From positions 930,001-994,000 of the forward strand of contig JASVEC010000007.1 in the NCBI GenBank assembly GCA_030770535.1: 64,000 nt of DNA, written 5' to 3'. Every line of letters starts with the position of its first letter. Within the stretch, counting starts at the first letter, position 1. Of the stretch, positions 23,650 to 34,955 are shown one piece after another. The notes beneath the pieces were generated by a model. That model was not told the DNA's origin. It made no database searches and worked only from the letters and a program-made list of their open reading frames with translations. A program made the position numbers and the translations under genes. This DNA is from Batkoa obscura (lineage: Eukaryota > Entomophthoromycota > Entomophthoromycetes > Entomophthorales > Batkoaceae).

Positions 23650-24385
23650 TTTTATTTTTATTCCTTCTATTTAGTTAAATCGATGAAAAAATTCCAACTC
23701 TTGATTTTGGATGAGGTAAGCTATATTTTTTTAAATTATTTACTTGACTGGGATTCTTTTTGTTCAATCCAACTGAAGAAAAACTCTGAATTTTAAACTG
23801 ACTTCATCAGTTTGGAAGAAAATTGGCCATTTTAGAAAATCATTGAAAATAGGGAGGAACTTTTTATAAAAATTCATGTCATGAGGAAAAAAATACCTGA
23901 AATTTACAAAAATTCAAATAGCATTATGTTGTTATAGAACAGTTTTGAGCCAATAATTAGTTTATTATATATCTCAATGACAAACCATTTATTATGTCTT
24001 TTAGTTTTGATTCGTGGTTGATGTCACTAAGAAATGTCAACTCATAATGTTCCATTGCTTTTATTCGATTTAAACATGGATTGAGCATTTTAAAATTGAA
24101 ATTTATTGAATATAAAAATCGAAAAAATGTTTGTAATTAAATTCTGAAAATACAAAATTAAAATATTCAATCTTCATTTAAATCGAATTGATAATCGAAA
24201 TTAATTAACTAGAAATTCTTTACATCAATTTTTATTAATAAAATTTCCAATAAATTTAATTGACTTTTTATTCTGGGGTATTAAATCAATTAAATTAATT
24301 CAATTTCAGATTCCAATATCCTTTGAACTTTTTTAAACTTTTATTGTATAATTGAATTTAAAAACAAATAATAAGTATTACAAAT
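23650..24385. other. Divergent region between CSN3 and the Ctr-like gene
   Basis: About 735 bp of AT-rich spacer that should carry two promoters. No feature recognised. Confidence 0.5.
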
Positions 24386-25069
24386 ATGATGCAAAGTAAT
24401 TTGATACAATCCTTAATTACAATTCGAATTTACTAATTTATTATTTCCTTCACAAATAGCAAACGACATATTACTTTTTAATCAATTTTTAATTGAATCG
24501 CCACTTCAATGGATATTAGCTATCATATCAACTTGCGTTATCTGTATAATTGAAAGAAGCTTGAATTATCAAACGGAATTATTAAGTCAAAAGTAAGTTC
24601 AACTGTCCTACTAATATTATAATAGAATGTTTATCATAAATATTATTTTTTAGTTTAAGTGGGGATAAGTTATCAATTTTAAAGAAAAATGGATTATTTT
24701 TACTCGCTTTAACATTAAGATATTCCATTATGCTAATCATTATGAGTTATTCTATATTATTATTTATTTCAGTGGTAAGTTTTTATTTTCTATATTAATA
24801 ATAATTTAAACCCCAATTCCTTATTCTAGGTATTATCTATGTGTATTACTCAATCCGTTATTGATTACTTAAAATTGAGGTAAGTTTCTAATTATAATAA
24901 CAATAATCGAAATTTATATATTAACGCTACTATTTTATATAGAAATAATAATAATACAAAAGATAGTAATTATCAAATCTTATCTGGACGAACTAACTTT
25001 ACATATCCAACTACACCAACTACCTTGTTTAGTCCTGATACACCAGGGAATAATTATTCAAGAAGTTAA
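24386..25069 (+). CDS. Small three-helix membrane protein, Ctr copper-transporter-like
   Basis: Five exons: 24386-24395, 24460-24592, 24654-24774, 24830-24879, 24943-25069, giving 146 residues. Three membrane segments: about 19-35 (WILAIISTCVICIIE), 65-85 (LTLRYSIMLIIMSYSIL) and 86-103 (FISVVLSMCITQSV). The second carries MLIIM, the MxxxM copper-selectivity motif of Ctr proteins, preceded by the expected RY-S spacing. The N-terminus is only a few residues (MMQTND) and lacks the usual Met-rich cluster; the third helix lacks the usual GxxxG. The C-tail is polar and Cys-poor. Ctr-family vacuolar (Ctr2-like) or plasma-membrane copper uptake is the best guess. The 10-nt first exon is the weakest part of the model. 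Confidence 0.55.
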
Positions 25070-25172
25070 TCAAATAAATAAAAATATGTATAAAAAGAAT
25101 ATAATATCAATAATCGACTTTCAATTAATATAAATCCATAATAAATCCTTTATTCTTTATTATTTTTATTGT

Positions 25173-26573
25173 TTATTTTTGTTGTTCATCATTATTAAAC
25201 ATGGTACGATTCATTCCTTCCCAAACTGTCAATTTATTTTTGGCCATTTCTTCTTTATGTTGTTTCATTTCCGCTTCCACTTCTTTTTTCATGGCTTCTA
25301 ATCGTTTAAAAAACTCCTTATCAAAATTTTTTTCAAAGTCCACTCTTCTTAACATCATAGGAGTTAAAGGTAAATTTTCGCTTTCCATACCAATCCAATA
25401 TCTTAACCCACCTTTTTGTTTTTCTTTTAGTTCCATTCGCTGTTTTAATTCCATTTCATATAATACTTTGGGTATATCTTTGTTCATATATTTATTTAAT
25501 ACCACTCGAACATCTTTTGGATTCGTCATAGCTAATGTTTCTAAAAAGGGTAAGATATCTAATAAATAGGTATCATTTGGATTGCCATCCCATGCTGGTA
25601 CTTTTAATAAGTTATCTGGATGTAAAGTACAATGATCTGGATAAGAATCAAATACAATTACTTTGTTTAAATCTCTACCTAATAAATCTAAATCTTTAAC
25701 TATTTTACCCTTAATTAAACTAGTATGTTCTTTTGTTAATCGATATCTTAATAATAATCCATACGGATCAATTTTGGATAATACTGTTTCACTATTAAAT
25801 GAACTCATTTGAGTAAATATAACTACTTCAAATAAACTATTCATTATGCCAATAAACCGATCAAATCCTGGTCTTTTTAATGCTACAAACCCTCTTTCTT
25901 TATCCCATGTAATTTTAATTAATGTTTCATCTAATTCTAAACAAATAGTCATTGGATCGGGTTCATTAGGATCTTGAGAGATTGGAGGTAATAATATAGT
26001 GTGTTTTGGTTTCAAAAAAAAATCCTTAATACTTAACATACGGTTATAACCACGAGTTGAAAATAAATCTTCTTTAGTATAATTTTTATATTTTTCTAAT
26101 TCTTCTTGTGTATATTCGGAAAATAAATTATCTCCAATATAATAACTAATACCTAATAAACAGAGAGTGAAAATTACATTAGAAACAATACTTCTTTCTT
26201 TTTTTTCTTCAGTTAATTTGGACTTCTCTCGATATGTTTTGATACTTCCAGTTTCTAACTCTTCATTTTGTTGTAATATATCGGCTAAGTCACTTTTTCC
26301 ATTTTTTGGAGCTCCATTCGACATTTTACTCTCATTTTCTTCTGTATTTAAAAATCGACTGGTACTATCAAAATTTAAAGATGGTGGTTTAAATCCCGTT
26401 TCTACTGGTTTTTCTTCATTGGAATGAACTCCCTTTTCACCATCCTTATTATCCTTATTCAAATCCTTCTCAATAAATAAAGGTTGACGAAAAGAATGAA
26501 AACTTTGAGTAATATTGGTCTTTAAAAATAAATTCTTTTGATATCTAATACTATTCAATAAAAGTCGATTCAT
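25173..26573 (-). CDS. TIM50: TIM50, receptor subunit of the TIM23 inner-membrane translocase
   Basis: Single exon, 466 residues. Tim50 receives presequence proteins in the intermembrane space and passes them to the Tim23-Tim17 channel. A basic presequence (MNRLLLNSIRYQKNLFLKTN) precedes a charged linker, one membrane helix (about 128-148, VIFTLCLLGISYYIG) and a FCP1/NIF-type domain (about 195-350). The phosphatase motif position reads LELDETLI: the first catalytic Asp is Glu, in line with Tim50 being non-catalytic. Other family markers: GFVALKRPGFDRF, FEVVIFTQ and VIVFDSYPDH. The neighbour across 528 bp, transcribed away, is TIM17, a partner in the same complex, so a shared promoter is plausible. 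Confidence 0.9.
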   Translation of the reverse strand: MNRLLLNSIRYQKNLFLKTNITQSFHSFRQPLFIEKDLNKDNKDGEKGVHSNEEKPVETGFKPPSLNFDSTSRFLNTEENESKMSNGAPKNGKSDLADILQQNEELETGSIKTYREKSKLTEEKKERSIVSNVIFTLCLLGISYYIGDNLFSEYTQEELEKYKNYTKEDLFSTRGYNRMLSIKDFFLKPKHTILLPPISQDPNEPDPMTICLELDETLIKITWDKERGFVALKRPGFDRFIGIMNSLFEVVIFTQMSSFNSETVLSKIDPYGLLLRYRLTKEHTSLIKGKIVKDLDLLGRDLNKVIVFDSYPDHCTLHPDNLLKVPAWDGNPNDTYLLDILPFLETLAMTNPKDVRVVLNKYMNKDIPKVLYEMELKQRMELKEKQKGGLRYWIGMESENLPLTPMMLRRVDFEKNFDKEFFKRLEAMKKEVEAEMKQHKEEMAKNKLTVWEGMNRTMFNNDEQQK

Positions 26574-27101
26574 TTTACTTTGAAGAAATAAAGCAAAAGT
26601 TGACTTGATTTTAGTCTGTCTATCTGATTTTTGGACACTTATTCCTTTTCATATTTTTTTATGGGATTTTTAAATTGATTTTCCTGTTTTTATGAGGTCA
26701 TGAAAAGCTTGAAACTTTGATTTTTGCTATAATTGTCTAGATGTTTCCATTGTAGCAATGGAAGTAAGTTTCATTGATTAATAACAATTAAATAGCTTTT
26801 ATTTGTTATTTATATTATGATCGATTAGATTACACAATACATTATTATAGTAGGTTATCCTCCTTATAACAAAAAGAGCTTATACTAAATACTACATAGT
26901 AAAATACTTTAAATAATAGTCTATACTAAAGCACACCAATATAGATTCTAATAGTTCTTGAGAAAGAAATTCTTCAGCCAATGAGAGAACGAATGAATTT
27001 CAGTAGAAATGGGGTTTAAAGTTATAAAACTATCGAAATTTGAATTCCAAATTTAATCGATTTTTATTATTTAATTTAGAGAGATATAATTTATATAAAA
27101 A
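26574..27101. promoter_or_regulatory. Candidate bidirectional promoter between TIM50 and TIM17
   Basis: A 528-bp spacer separates the start codons of two divergent genes for subunits of one complex. Co-regulation is inferred from position only; no specific factor site was recognised. Confidence 0.45.
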
Positions 27102-27994
27102 ATGGTTAGAAATGCGGATCCTACTAGATATCCATGGTAAGTTATTAATTTAAGCTTAACTTGAACTGTATTAGAAGGAGATAAAGATGGGAATGAATTA
27201 AAAGAGCGGTTGAATTAATCCGTATTTATTATTTTATAGTCCATGGGTCATCCTATCCGATCTTGGAGGTGGTTTTGCTATTGGTGCCAGTTTAGGTTCC
27301 GTATGGAATTTTTTTAAAGGAGCAAAGAATTCTCCATCTGTAAGTGTTAATAATAATATATATATAATAATGCCAATAATAATAATAATAATAATAATAA
27401 TAATCCGTCTTATTTTATTTTCAACAATAATTAAAAACAATTATCAATATACTGATTGTAATTTTTCATAGGGATCAAGAATGATTGGTGCTATCTCAGC
27501 AGTTAAAGCACGTACTCCAGTTACTTCAGGTATAAAATAATCAAGATAAAAAATAATAAAAAATAACTTGTATTAAAATAATATAGGTAATTTTGCTGTT
27601 TGGGGTGGATTATTCAGTACGTATGAATGTATATTATATGAAATAAGACATAAACATGATGCCTGGAATAGTATATTATCAGGAGCTTTGACTGGTAGCT
27701 CTTTGGCTGTTAGAAGTAAGTAGTATTCTATATTTAAATATATTTGTAAAATAGGAAAAAATAGAATAAGAGTGACAAAAATAAAGATAATAATAAGATT
27801 AAAAGAGGATAGAATTAAGAATATAATATTTACTAATTGATTTTAATTCTCTAGCTGGCCCAGGTAGAATGGCGTTTGCAGGTGTATTTGGTGGTGTGTT
27901 TTTAGCAGTTATTGAAGGTTTAGGTGTCGTACTTGAAAAAGTTATGCAAGAACCTCCACCAGCTATGCAAGTTCCACCACCAACTCAAAATTAA
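27102..27994 (+). CDS. TIM17: TIM17, channel subunit of the TIM23 translocase
   Basis: Five exons: 27102-27136, 27240-27339, 27472-27529, 27587-27715, 27855-27994, giving 153 residues (yeast Tim17 has 158). The start [20 protein letters not shown] carries the conserved CPW. Four membrane helices of the Tim17/22/23 fold follow with glycine-rich faces: [36 protein letters not shown] (including the conserved [10 protein letters not shown]), [12 protein letters not shown] and [16 protein letters not shown]. The C-tail is short and proline-rich ([14 protein letters not shown]), as usual. The family's acidic N-terminal residue needed for gating is present as D6. The gene is divergent from TIM50. 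Confidence 0.93.
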
Positions 27995-28060
27995 TTAAGA
28001 GTTTGATTTTATAGATAATAAAATGACCAAGTTTAAATTATATTGTGCAAATAATACATA

Positions 28061-28166
28061 TATGGGGATGTATTTTTTTTGTTTAAGAACTTTACTAACA
28101 GTCTTTCCGCTCAAATAGCGCTTAAAAAATGGAAAAAGTAATGAAACCAAAAAAAACATCACCATA
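28061..28166 (+). mobile_element. Family A MITE-like element, copy A3
   Basis: 106 bp in the 333-bp gap between the convergent TIM17 and site-2 protease genes. Ends are TATGGGGATGTATTTTTTTT and AAAAAAAACATCACCATA. The core is CCGCTCAAATAGCGCTTAAA. Confidence 0.8.
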
Positions 28167-28327
28167 TGTTAGATAAATTAAGTAGTTTTTTAAAAAAGAA
28201 TAGATACTTGAGGTAAGTTTTGTGGTGAGGTTATTTTTTTAAATATTGAAAGAAAAAAGGTAAATAAAATCACAAAGCTTTATAAATAAATTAATTTTAA
28301 CTTATTACTTTTATTTAATAAAGAATC

Positions 28328-28875
28328 TTATAAAAATAAAGATAGAATTGAAAGAATGAATAAAATTCCCGTTAATATAGTAAATAAATAAATAATGGAT
28401 TTATACAACTGGAAATAAAAGGGTGATAATTTCTCAGTATCTATATTTCTATTCTCTTCTACATTGCCATTATCATTATAATTATATTCCTCATTATCAT
28501 TTATATCTTCATTGATATTATCATCTTCTACACTGTTATTATTATTATTTACACTATTCAACCTCTTTTTCTTATCAAAATACGATTCCATTAATTTCAA
28601 ATTAGTTAACAAAAATAGATCTCCATCACACGAATAAATTGGTAGTATGTTAAAAAAGGCTAATGCTAAATTAAATGACATTAAATATAATAAAAAACTA
28701 TTAATTGTTTCTGGTAATAAATAACTTAATATGGTGAAATTAGGATTCAAATCCGTTAATTGGACTATATTAAAATGATAAAAGTAATTAATTTAGTTAT
28801 ATAATATATTATTAATTTAAATAATGAACTTACTATAATAATTTAAATGTTGAAAATCTCCATAATATAATACTA

Positions 28876-28912
<37 letters not shown>

Positions 28913-30426
28913 TATTGTTGTTATTTCATTATTATTATTGTCGTTATTTCTATTAATATTTAATCTAAACCAATGATATTTGCTTGTTATTGGATAATTA
29001 TCAATTATACATTGATTTTCTTTATTATTACATGGGTTGTTTATATTACATCGTTTAGATTCATTAAATACAACGAATGGTGATAAACAATAAGAATTCT
29101 TTATAAAAATTATTATTATGATATTTTATTTAATTAAATAGATTATTAAGCTTACCTTTTCTATTGAACTTATTTGTTTAAAACAAGTCAAATCATTATT
29201 ACTATTGTCATTATTATTACAACATGAGGTTGTATTAACTATTATTTAAATTAACTATCATTTAATATAATTATATTATATAATTATATTACCTGTATTT
29301 AATATACTATTATTAATACAAACCCCATCATAATTATATAATTTATTATTATTATTATTATTATTGTTATTTGTAATTAAATTATTCCAATCATTTAAAT
29401 TATTAATATTAACATCATTAACACTCAATAATTGATCTCCAATATTTAAATGATTAATTAAAGGAGAGTTAGTTTTAATATTTGAAATTAAGATAGTATT
29501 TAAATTCATTGAATATAAATTTAAAAACAGTAATAACTTTGTTAATATTTGCCAATAATTGATCGTACAAAGTATCATATAAAACAATAAATTATTAATA
29601 ATACCAGCAATAATAATCATCAATTTTTTTCCATTTTTCAACTTATTAAATTGAAAATTATTGATTTCTACATAGGCTCCAGAGTATATGTATTTAATTA
29701 TTATAGCTATCCTTTCGATATTTATATTATTAATTTCACTTGCTATTGCATGGCCTACTTCATGTATTATTCCACTTATTAAGAAACTAAATAAATAAAT
29801 AACAACATCATTCGATGGTAAAGTAATACCAGGTATCTAAATAATAATAATAATAATAATAATAAATATTTATTAGTTAATATAAACAATATTTTATTTA
29901 ATAAAAAAGCTTACTATTGGTTTAATAATAAACTGAGTTTGATTATTATTATTATTATTATTATTATTATCTTCCTTATTATAAATAAAACTTCTTTTGA
30001 TTAAATTATTGTTATTCGATAGTGTTGACTCAATAGGATTAAAATAATAATAAAAATAAATGATGAATTGAATATAAGCATTAAAAAATAAATAAATGGA
30101 ATAAATAAAAAACGGATAAGAAAAGTAAGTTCCTAACTTATATAATATTGTCCATACTTTTTGATAACTTTTACTTAACTTTTGAATTATTTGATTCCAT
30201 ATTGTTGTACTTAATATTATTTCAAAAAAATTTAATTCTATTATTATATATCTCTGGATTCTTTTCTTAATCTATATATTTAATGAAAATAATTTATTAT
30301 AAATAGTTAATTATATATTAATATTACCTTTAAAAACCAACGAAATTTAAAACAATATTTTAATACATAAGCTACAATCCAAAATAATCCAAATTTTAGT
30401 ATTATATTTTGCAATTCTAAGTTCAT
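28328..30426 (-). CDS. Site-2 protease (MBTPS2-type intramembrane metalloprotease)
   Basis: Six exons (ATG at 30426; introns near 30330, 29840-29915, 29232-29291, 29100-29155 and 28765-28833), about 585 residues. S2P cuts membrane-bound transcription factors such as SREBP within the membrane of the Golgi. The zinc motif HEVGH lies in FLISGIIHEVGHAIAS and the second site is NILPIYSCDGD (N-x2-P...DG). Between them are a PDZ-like part (NIGDQLLSVNDVNINNLNDW) and a luminal loop whose cysteines match the human pattern: GVC, SCC, LTC, SYC, RC, PC, QC. The N-terminal helices and an Asn-rich insertion precede the motif. Many ascomycetes use the Dsc pathway instead; S2P is known in basidiomycetes. The substrate is not in this window. 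Confidence 0.87.
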
Positions 30427-31622
30427 TGTTTTTTTATTAAAAGTTAATGTTTATTAATTTTTATTGAGTTGAGTATCTGATTGATTATATAAAAAACGAA
30501 TTAAAAATTTCCATTTGATAATTGTTTGTCTAAGAATTTTTTTAAGTTGAGTTGCTTAATTTGAAATAAATAAGAATTCATAACAAGCTAACTAAAATAA
30601 TTGACATTGCTAACTAATCTAATTCAATGACTTATTTTTTATTTTTATATAATAAACCAAGTATCAGTAAATGAAATTAATATTTTATAAATAGAACTTT
30701 AAATCTCACAACTATTTAAAACAACTAATTTATAGCATTATACTAATATGTTAAGCTACATTATAGTTTAAATTCTTTCATTGTATATCACTTATAATTA
30801 GTGGTAAAATAAAAGCTTGAATTTATTTAAAATAGTTGAAAGATGACTAACATTAAATTTAATCATTAGTTATTGTACATTATTGTACATTATTGGAAAC
30901 GTCAAATTTTGTACTATAATATAATATAGTGTAATTTTCGTCTATTCCAAATTATGTATTTATCTTTATTAATGTTCAAAACGCGAGCTAATGGATAAGA
31001 CTTCATTAACATTTATAAAATATATTTAAAGAAAAGATGACAAATAAACTAATTTCCCAGTTCAGCTTTATTTAATTTTTAAATGTAACAAGGTTTAATA
31101 ATCTTTACTTTGTAATAAATATAACTTTACAACTTATTATAGTGTTTGAGTTATTAGTAATGGTTCTAATTAATAGTGTTAATTGCTTTATATTGTATAC
31201 TTTAAACAAAAATTCAAAGAAAAATCCATGTTAATACATTCAACCATTGTAATTTGCTATCTTTAGAGATATAAGACCTTTAAAAAAATTGATATGAGCC
31301 TATTTAAAGTCAAAATGATTAAATACAAAAGTTTTAAAGAGCGTTTATATTAAACTTAAGTAAAATTATATGATTAGGTTATTTCAAAAAACATTATTTA
31401 CACTATAACGTAATATACTATAATTGGGAATTATTGTCGATAATGTATAATGACTTAGTTTATATTATTTTATAAATCGAAAATCAAAATTTTTTAAATT
31501 TTTAAATTTTTAAATTATAATATTTTTATTAAAAAGTAGAACACGTAATAATACAATGACTCAATAGAAGCTGTGTCACATAAATTAGACACAGTTTAAG
31601 TTATTACTAAATCAATGGTTGT
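30427..31622. other. Gene-poor spacer between S2P and the first homeobox gene
   Basis: About 1.2 kb, very AT-rich, no coding character on either strand. Confidence 0.5.
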
Positions 31623-32144
31623 TTAAGATAGTAAACTTTTTATTGAAAAAGAGACTCTCCTTTTAGAATATCTTATGGGCTCTTTTGAGGTAATGGTAGG
31701 TCGACATTCGAAATTATCCTTATCAGCCATTCCATAAATATCTTGTGAGGAATTTATATATGAGTGTACTGTAGATGTTTCAATCTTATAATTCCTATTT
31801 ATAGTAACATCTACAGAATTTGGGTTGTATTGAGTAGCTTGAAGTGCGTCATAGTTTTCGAATTTAAAATTTAAACTACTTTTTTCAATCGAATTAAAGA
31901 GCTTCTTTTCTTTTGCTCGACGATTTTGGAACCAGACTTGAACTTTTCTTGGACTTAGATCAATGATGGCTGCAATTTCGTCTATAATTAGTCTGCTGGG
32001 TCTTGAATTTTTGAGGTAATAATTCTCCAAATAGTTTATATCTTCTAGCGCATGACGATGTTTGTTTTCAGGGGTATATAACTTTATCTTGATATCCTTC
32101 TTGTCTAATCTAAAATTCAACTTTTGAATGTGATGCATTTTCAA
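31623..32144 (-). CDS. Homeodomain protein, first of a cluster, with EH1-like C-terminus
   Basis: Single exon, 173 residues. A classical 60-residue homeodomain spans about 24-83: helix 1 ALEDINYLENYYLKN, helix 2 IIDEIAAIIDL, recognition helix SPRKVQVWFQNRRAKEKK with W71. It is not of the TALE (three-residue extra loop) type. The rest is Asn/Ser-rich. The last residues read RVSFSIKSLLS, in which FSIKSLL fits the EH1 pattern F-x-I-x-x-[IL]-L that binds Groucho/TLE-type corepressors in animals; two sister loci share a similar C-terminal motif. Nuclear DNA-binding role is firm, targets unknown. It lies in a 7-kb gene-poor region together with its paralogues. Confidence 0.85.
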   Translation of the reverse strand: MKMHHIQKLNFRLDKKDIKIKLYTPENKHRHALEDINYLENYYLKNSRPSRLIIDEIAAIIDLSPRKVQVWFQNRRAKEKKLFNSIEKSSLNFKFENYDALQATQYNPNSVDVTINRNYKIETSTVHSYINSSQDIYGMADKDNFECRPTITSKEPIRYSKRRVSFSIKSLLS

Positions 32145-34517
32145 TAAATGTTAATTAAGTTTAGTATAGTGCTTGAAATCTTTAAAGTATTTATACTTCT
32201 CAAAGTCCAAGCAAATAAAGAATTAATAAAATAAACCTTGTAATCAAGTGACCATACAATTCCTTATTATAGAGGATATCTTTTTATGGTCGAGCTAGGC
32301 TTATATACAGAACAATAATATAGACAAATAAAACATTTATTTAAAGATTAAATAATTAAATGGTTATAATTATAGAACAATCAACAATTTATTATTGGCT
32401 ATTATATCAAATATCTTCTCTGATTACCTTATTAATCAAAACAAACGAAATTTAGGCAACTTTAAAATAACATAGATATTATGAGTATTTTAATTTAAGC
32501 ACTATCAGAAGCTACTAAACAAAGGTGCATATACAATACTATAAGGTATACAAGATAATCAGCTTTAAAAAACACAGACAAATAAGCAACATATTTTAAG
32601 TAATTGCCAAATTAATATTCTTAACGTTTAGAACTTTTATGTTCTACTTTAGCTCGGAGTCAATTCACTACTTTACCAAAAGTCTTTAAGGTAGCCATTA
32701 AGAGTTTCAATCTACAACTTTCTAACTTCTTTGAATGGACTATTACGAAAGACATCATAAAATATAATAAAAATGATAAATATATCAAGTATTTTCTGTG
32801 TCAGTTAGTATGTTCTTAAAATTTAACATTTTCTAGTGAGTCAACAATAGGTTAAATTTAATTAATCCAAAATAGGAAAAACTGCTACTATTTTTTATGT
32901 TCTCTATAAAATGTGACATGATAATACTAATTACATTATTTAGTTTATAGTCATCTGCATATAAAAATATTTAATGAATTATAGTAGATATAGGAGAAAA
33001 AGATACTATATAAGGGTTCACTCCTTTAATTAATAGACAAAATTATATTTAAGCAATAAATTAGGAAAATTTAGAATTTAGATATTCATTAAGTAATAAT
33101 ATTAAATTAATACCAAGGATATAATAAGTTATAATTTTGTGCTATTTTTTATTAAATAGTTTAAAAAATAAAAATGATGAGGATTTTAAATGCATAATTA
33201 TTTATAATTTTACTAGACAATATTTATTTAAAAGGCTATTTCAATTATTTTGTAAATCTAATCTACCTCAAAAGCATATACTCTATAGAAAATAAAACTT
33301 CTAAAAACAATAATAAAAAACGAAGATGAATACTTTGTCATTTATTTAAATTTTCTGACAAATATGATAATGACATCATTAAAGAACTCTATTTAGTCAA
33401 GTGATAACAGCTGTACCTTTTTTTATCAGTTATTGCTTTGAAATTATGACGTTCTAGATAAAATCACAATTTTTATATTACTCCAGATATTAGGGCCTTA
33501 TATGGATAATAATTTCTTGTGTTTTCAAATGAAATTAATCCATGCTATAATCAAAGTGTAGACTTTGTATTTCAACTATTTTTTTACTTTGTTCCACGTC
33601 TAATCTATAGTAACCTTTTTATTTTTATTAACCCTTACTTCAACTAACTTCTAAGTTAAGCTTTATCTAATTTTAATAGCTACAGCTATGCTATAAAATA
33701 AACATCGATAACAATACAATGTTCATGAACCACCCTATTCCTTAGACAAGTACATTTAAGTTTTTTTTACCCACAAGCTTTTATTTTAATTTTAATTTTG
33801 GATCTTAAGAATTTTTTTAAAATCTTGGGCCCTTGCGGGTGAGTGGTTTATAAAATTAAAGTAAATTTATGGAAGGGGCTGGGGGGACCTAAATAGAGCG
33901 TTAACGCCTGAGGCGTTATTGCCTAACCTTTTTTTCACTTAAACATCTTTATGACAGATTATGCGCCATGTTATATTCAGGTATTACATTGATAAACTAG
34001 CTATAATCTTCAAAATTTTTGTAAATTTAGATTCTCTCAATCTGTCAGATAAGGGATAAATTTTAACATGTATAGTAAAAACCAATGTCATGAATTTATA
34101 AATGACTTTGTTATAAAATCAAATTCATAAATAAATTAGTTTAAGAAGCTTGTTCAGGTAATTAATAAATGGTATATCATATAGTAAATGGATTGCCACT
34201 TGTAGATTGCATATAGAACAATAAAATTTTATAAATTGAAGTTTTTAACGCTACTTGGGCAGTAAAGAAAAATAATGTTCTGTATTTTAATAGATTTCTA
34301 ATTCTTGGTTTTCTTAAAGGTTGTATATTACAAATCTTTATTTAAAAGATTTTATTATATGAAATAATAGATGAGAAGTAAAGGTAACTATTGCTTGAGG
34401 TTAGTATAATGATTTAAGAGTAGAATTCATAAAGGAACTTTTTAGGATGATGGGGGCCATCGATTAATATCAAAACTTTAAAGCGTATTTATACACTAAA
34501 GGAAATTCAGGGCATTT
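32145..34517. other. Gene-poor region between homeobox genes, with a GC-richer island
   Basis: About 2.4 kb without any recognised gene. Base composition rises in GC around 33820-33930, where a palindromic motif cluster is listed separately. Otherwise AT-rich. Confidence 0.5.
33826..33930. other. GC-richer island with GCGTTA palindromes
   Basis: Within otherwise AT-rich DNA, this stretch contains G-runs (GGAAGGGGCTGGGGGGACC) and three half-sites in alternating orientation: GCGTTAACGC (33898-33907, perfect palindrome) overlapping TAACGCC-TGA-GGCGTTA (33902-33918, 7-bp stem). It could be a protein-binding site or the end of a decayed element. No coding capacity. Confidence 0.4.
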
Positions 34518-34955
34518 TTAGAAAGTTTCTGATGAATATAATTGAGGCGATGAGCTTACATTAAGATAATGTTGGATAGATGAGATGTAGTTCAATTCAT
34601 CATTCTCATTAATTAACAAATCATTGATAGAAATAATATTTCCTCGGTTCGGAATGTATTCTTCATCTTCCATATTAGAACTTGAAATTTCTTGTTGTTG
34701 AGTTTTTAATATACTTTTTGTTTTAGCACGACGATTTTGAAACCAGATTTGTACAGTTCGGACATTCAATTCCAAGTGTAAGGCTATTTCATTTCTTTTT
34801 TTTGAGTTTGGTTTTGAATTTTCTTGATAACAAGCTTCCATATATTGAATTTGCTTCATTGAGTGACGAGCTTTCTTAGTAGGGTCGTACATTTTTACTT
34901 TGATGGTTGGGATTTCATCCGATGAAGTAAAGTGATTAGCGGTTTGAGTACACAT
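34518..34955 (-). CDS. Homeodomain protein, second of the cluster
   Basis: Single exon, 145 residues. The homeodomain lies at about 24-83 with helix 1 SMKQIQYMEACYQEN, helix 2 KRNEIALHLEL and recognition helix NVRTVQIWFQNRRAKTKS; W71 is at the same residue number as in the gene at 31623-32144. The N-terminus MCTQTANHFTSSDEI resembles that of the broken third locus (MSTQTMPYFTSSIEI). The C-terminal part carries IISINDLLI, similar to the FSIKSLL of its neighbour. Same strand as the first gene, 2.4 kb away. Probably a sequence-specific transcription factor; a tandem duplication origin is inferred. Confidence 0.85.
   Translation of the reverse strand: MCTQTANHFTSSDEIPTIKVKMYDPTKKARHSMKQIQYMEACYQENSKPNSKKRNEIALHLELNVRTVQIWFQNRRAKTKSILKTQQQEISSSNMEDEEYIPNRGNIISINDLLINENDELNYISSIQHYLNVSSSPQLYSSETF

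Noticed and set aside
25201-25569. 122-codon plus-strand ORF
   Set aside because: Antisense shadow of TIM50; hydrophobic and low-complexity, without independent support.
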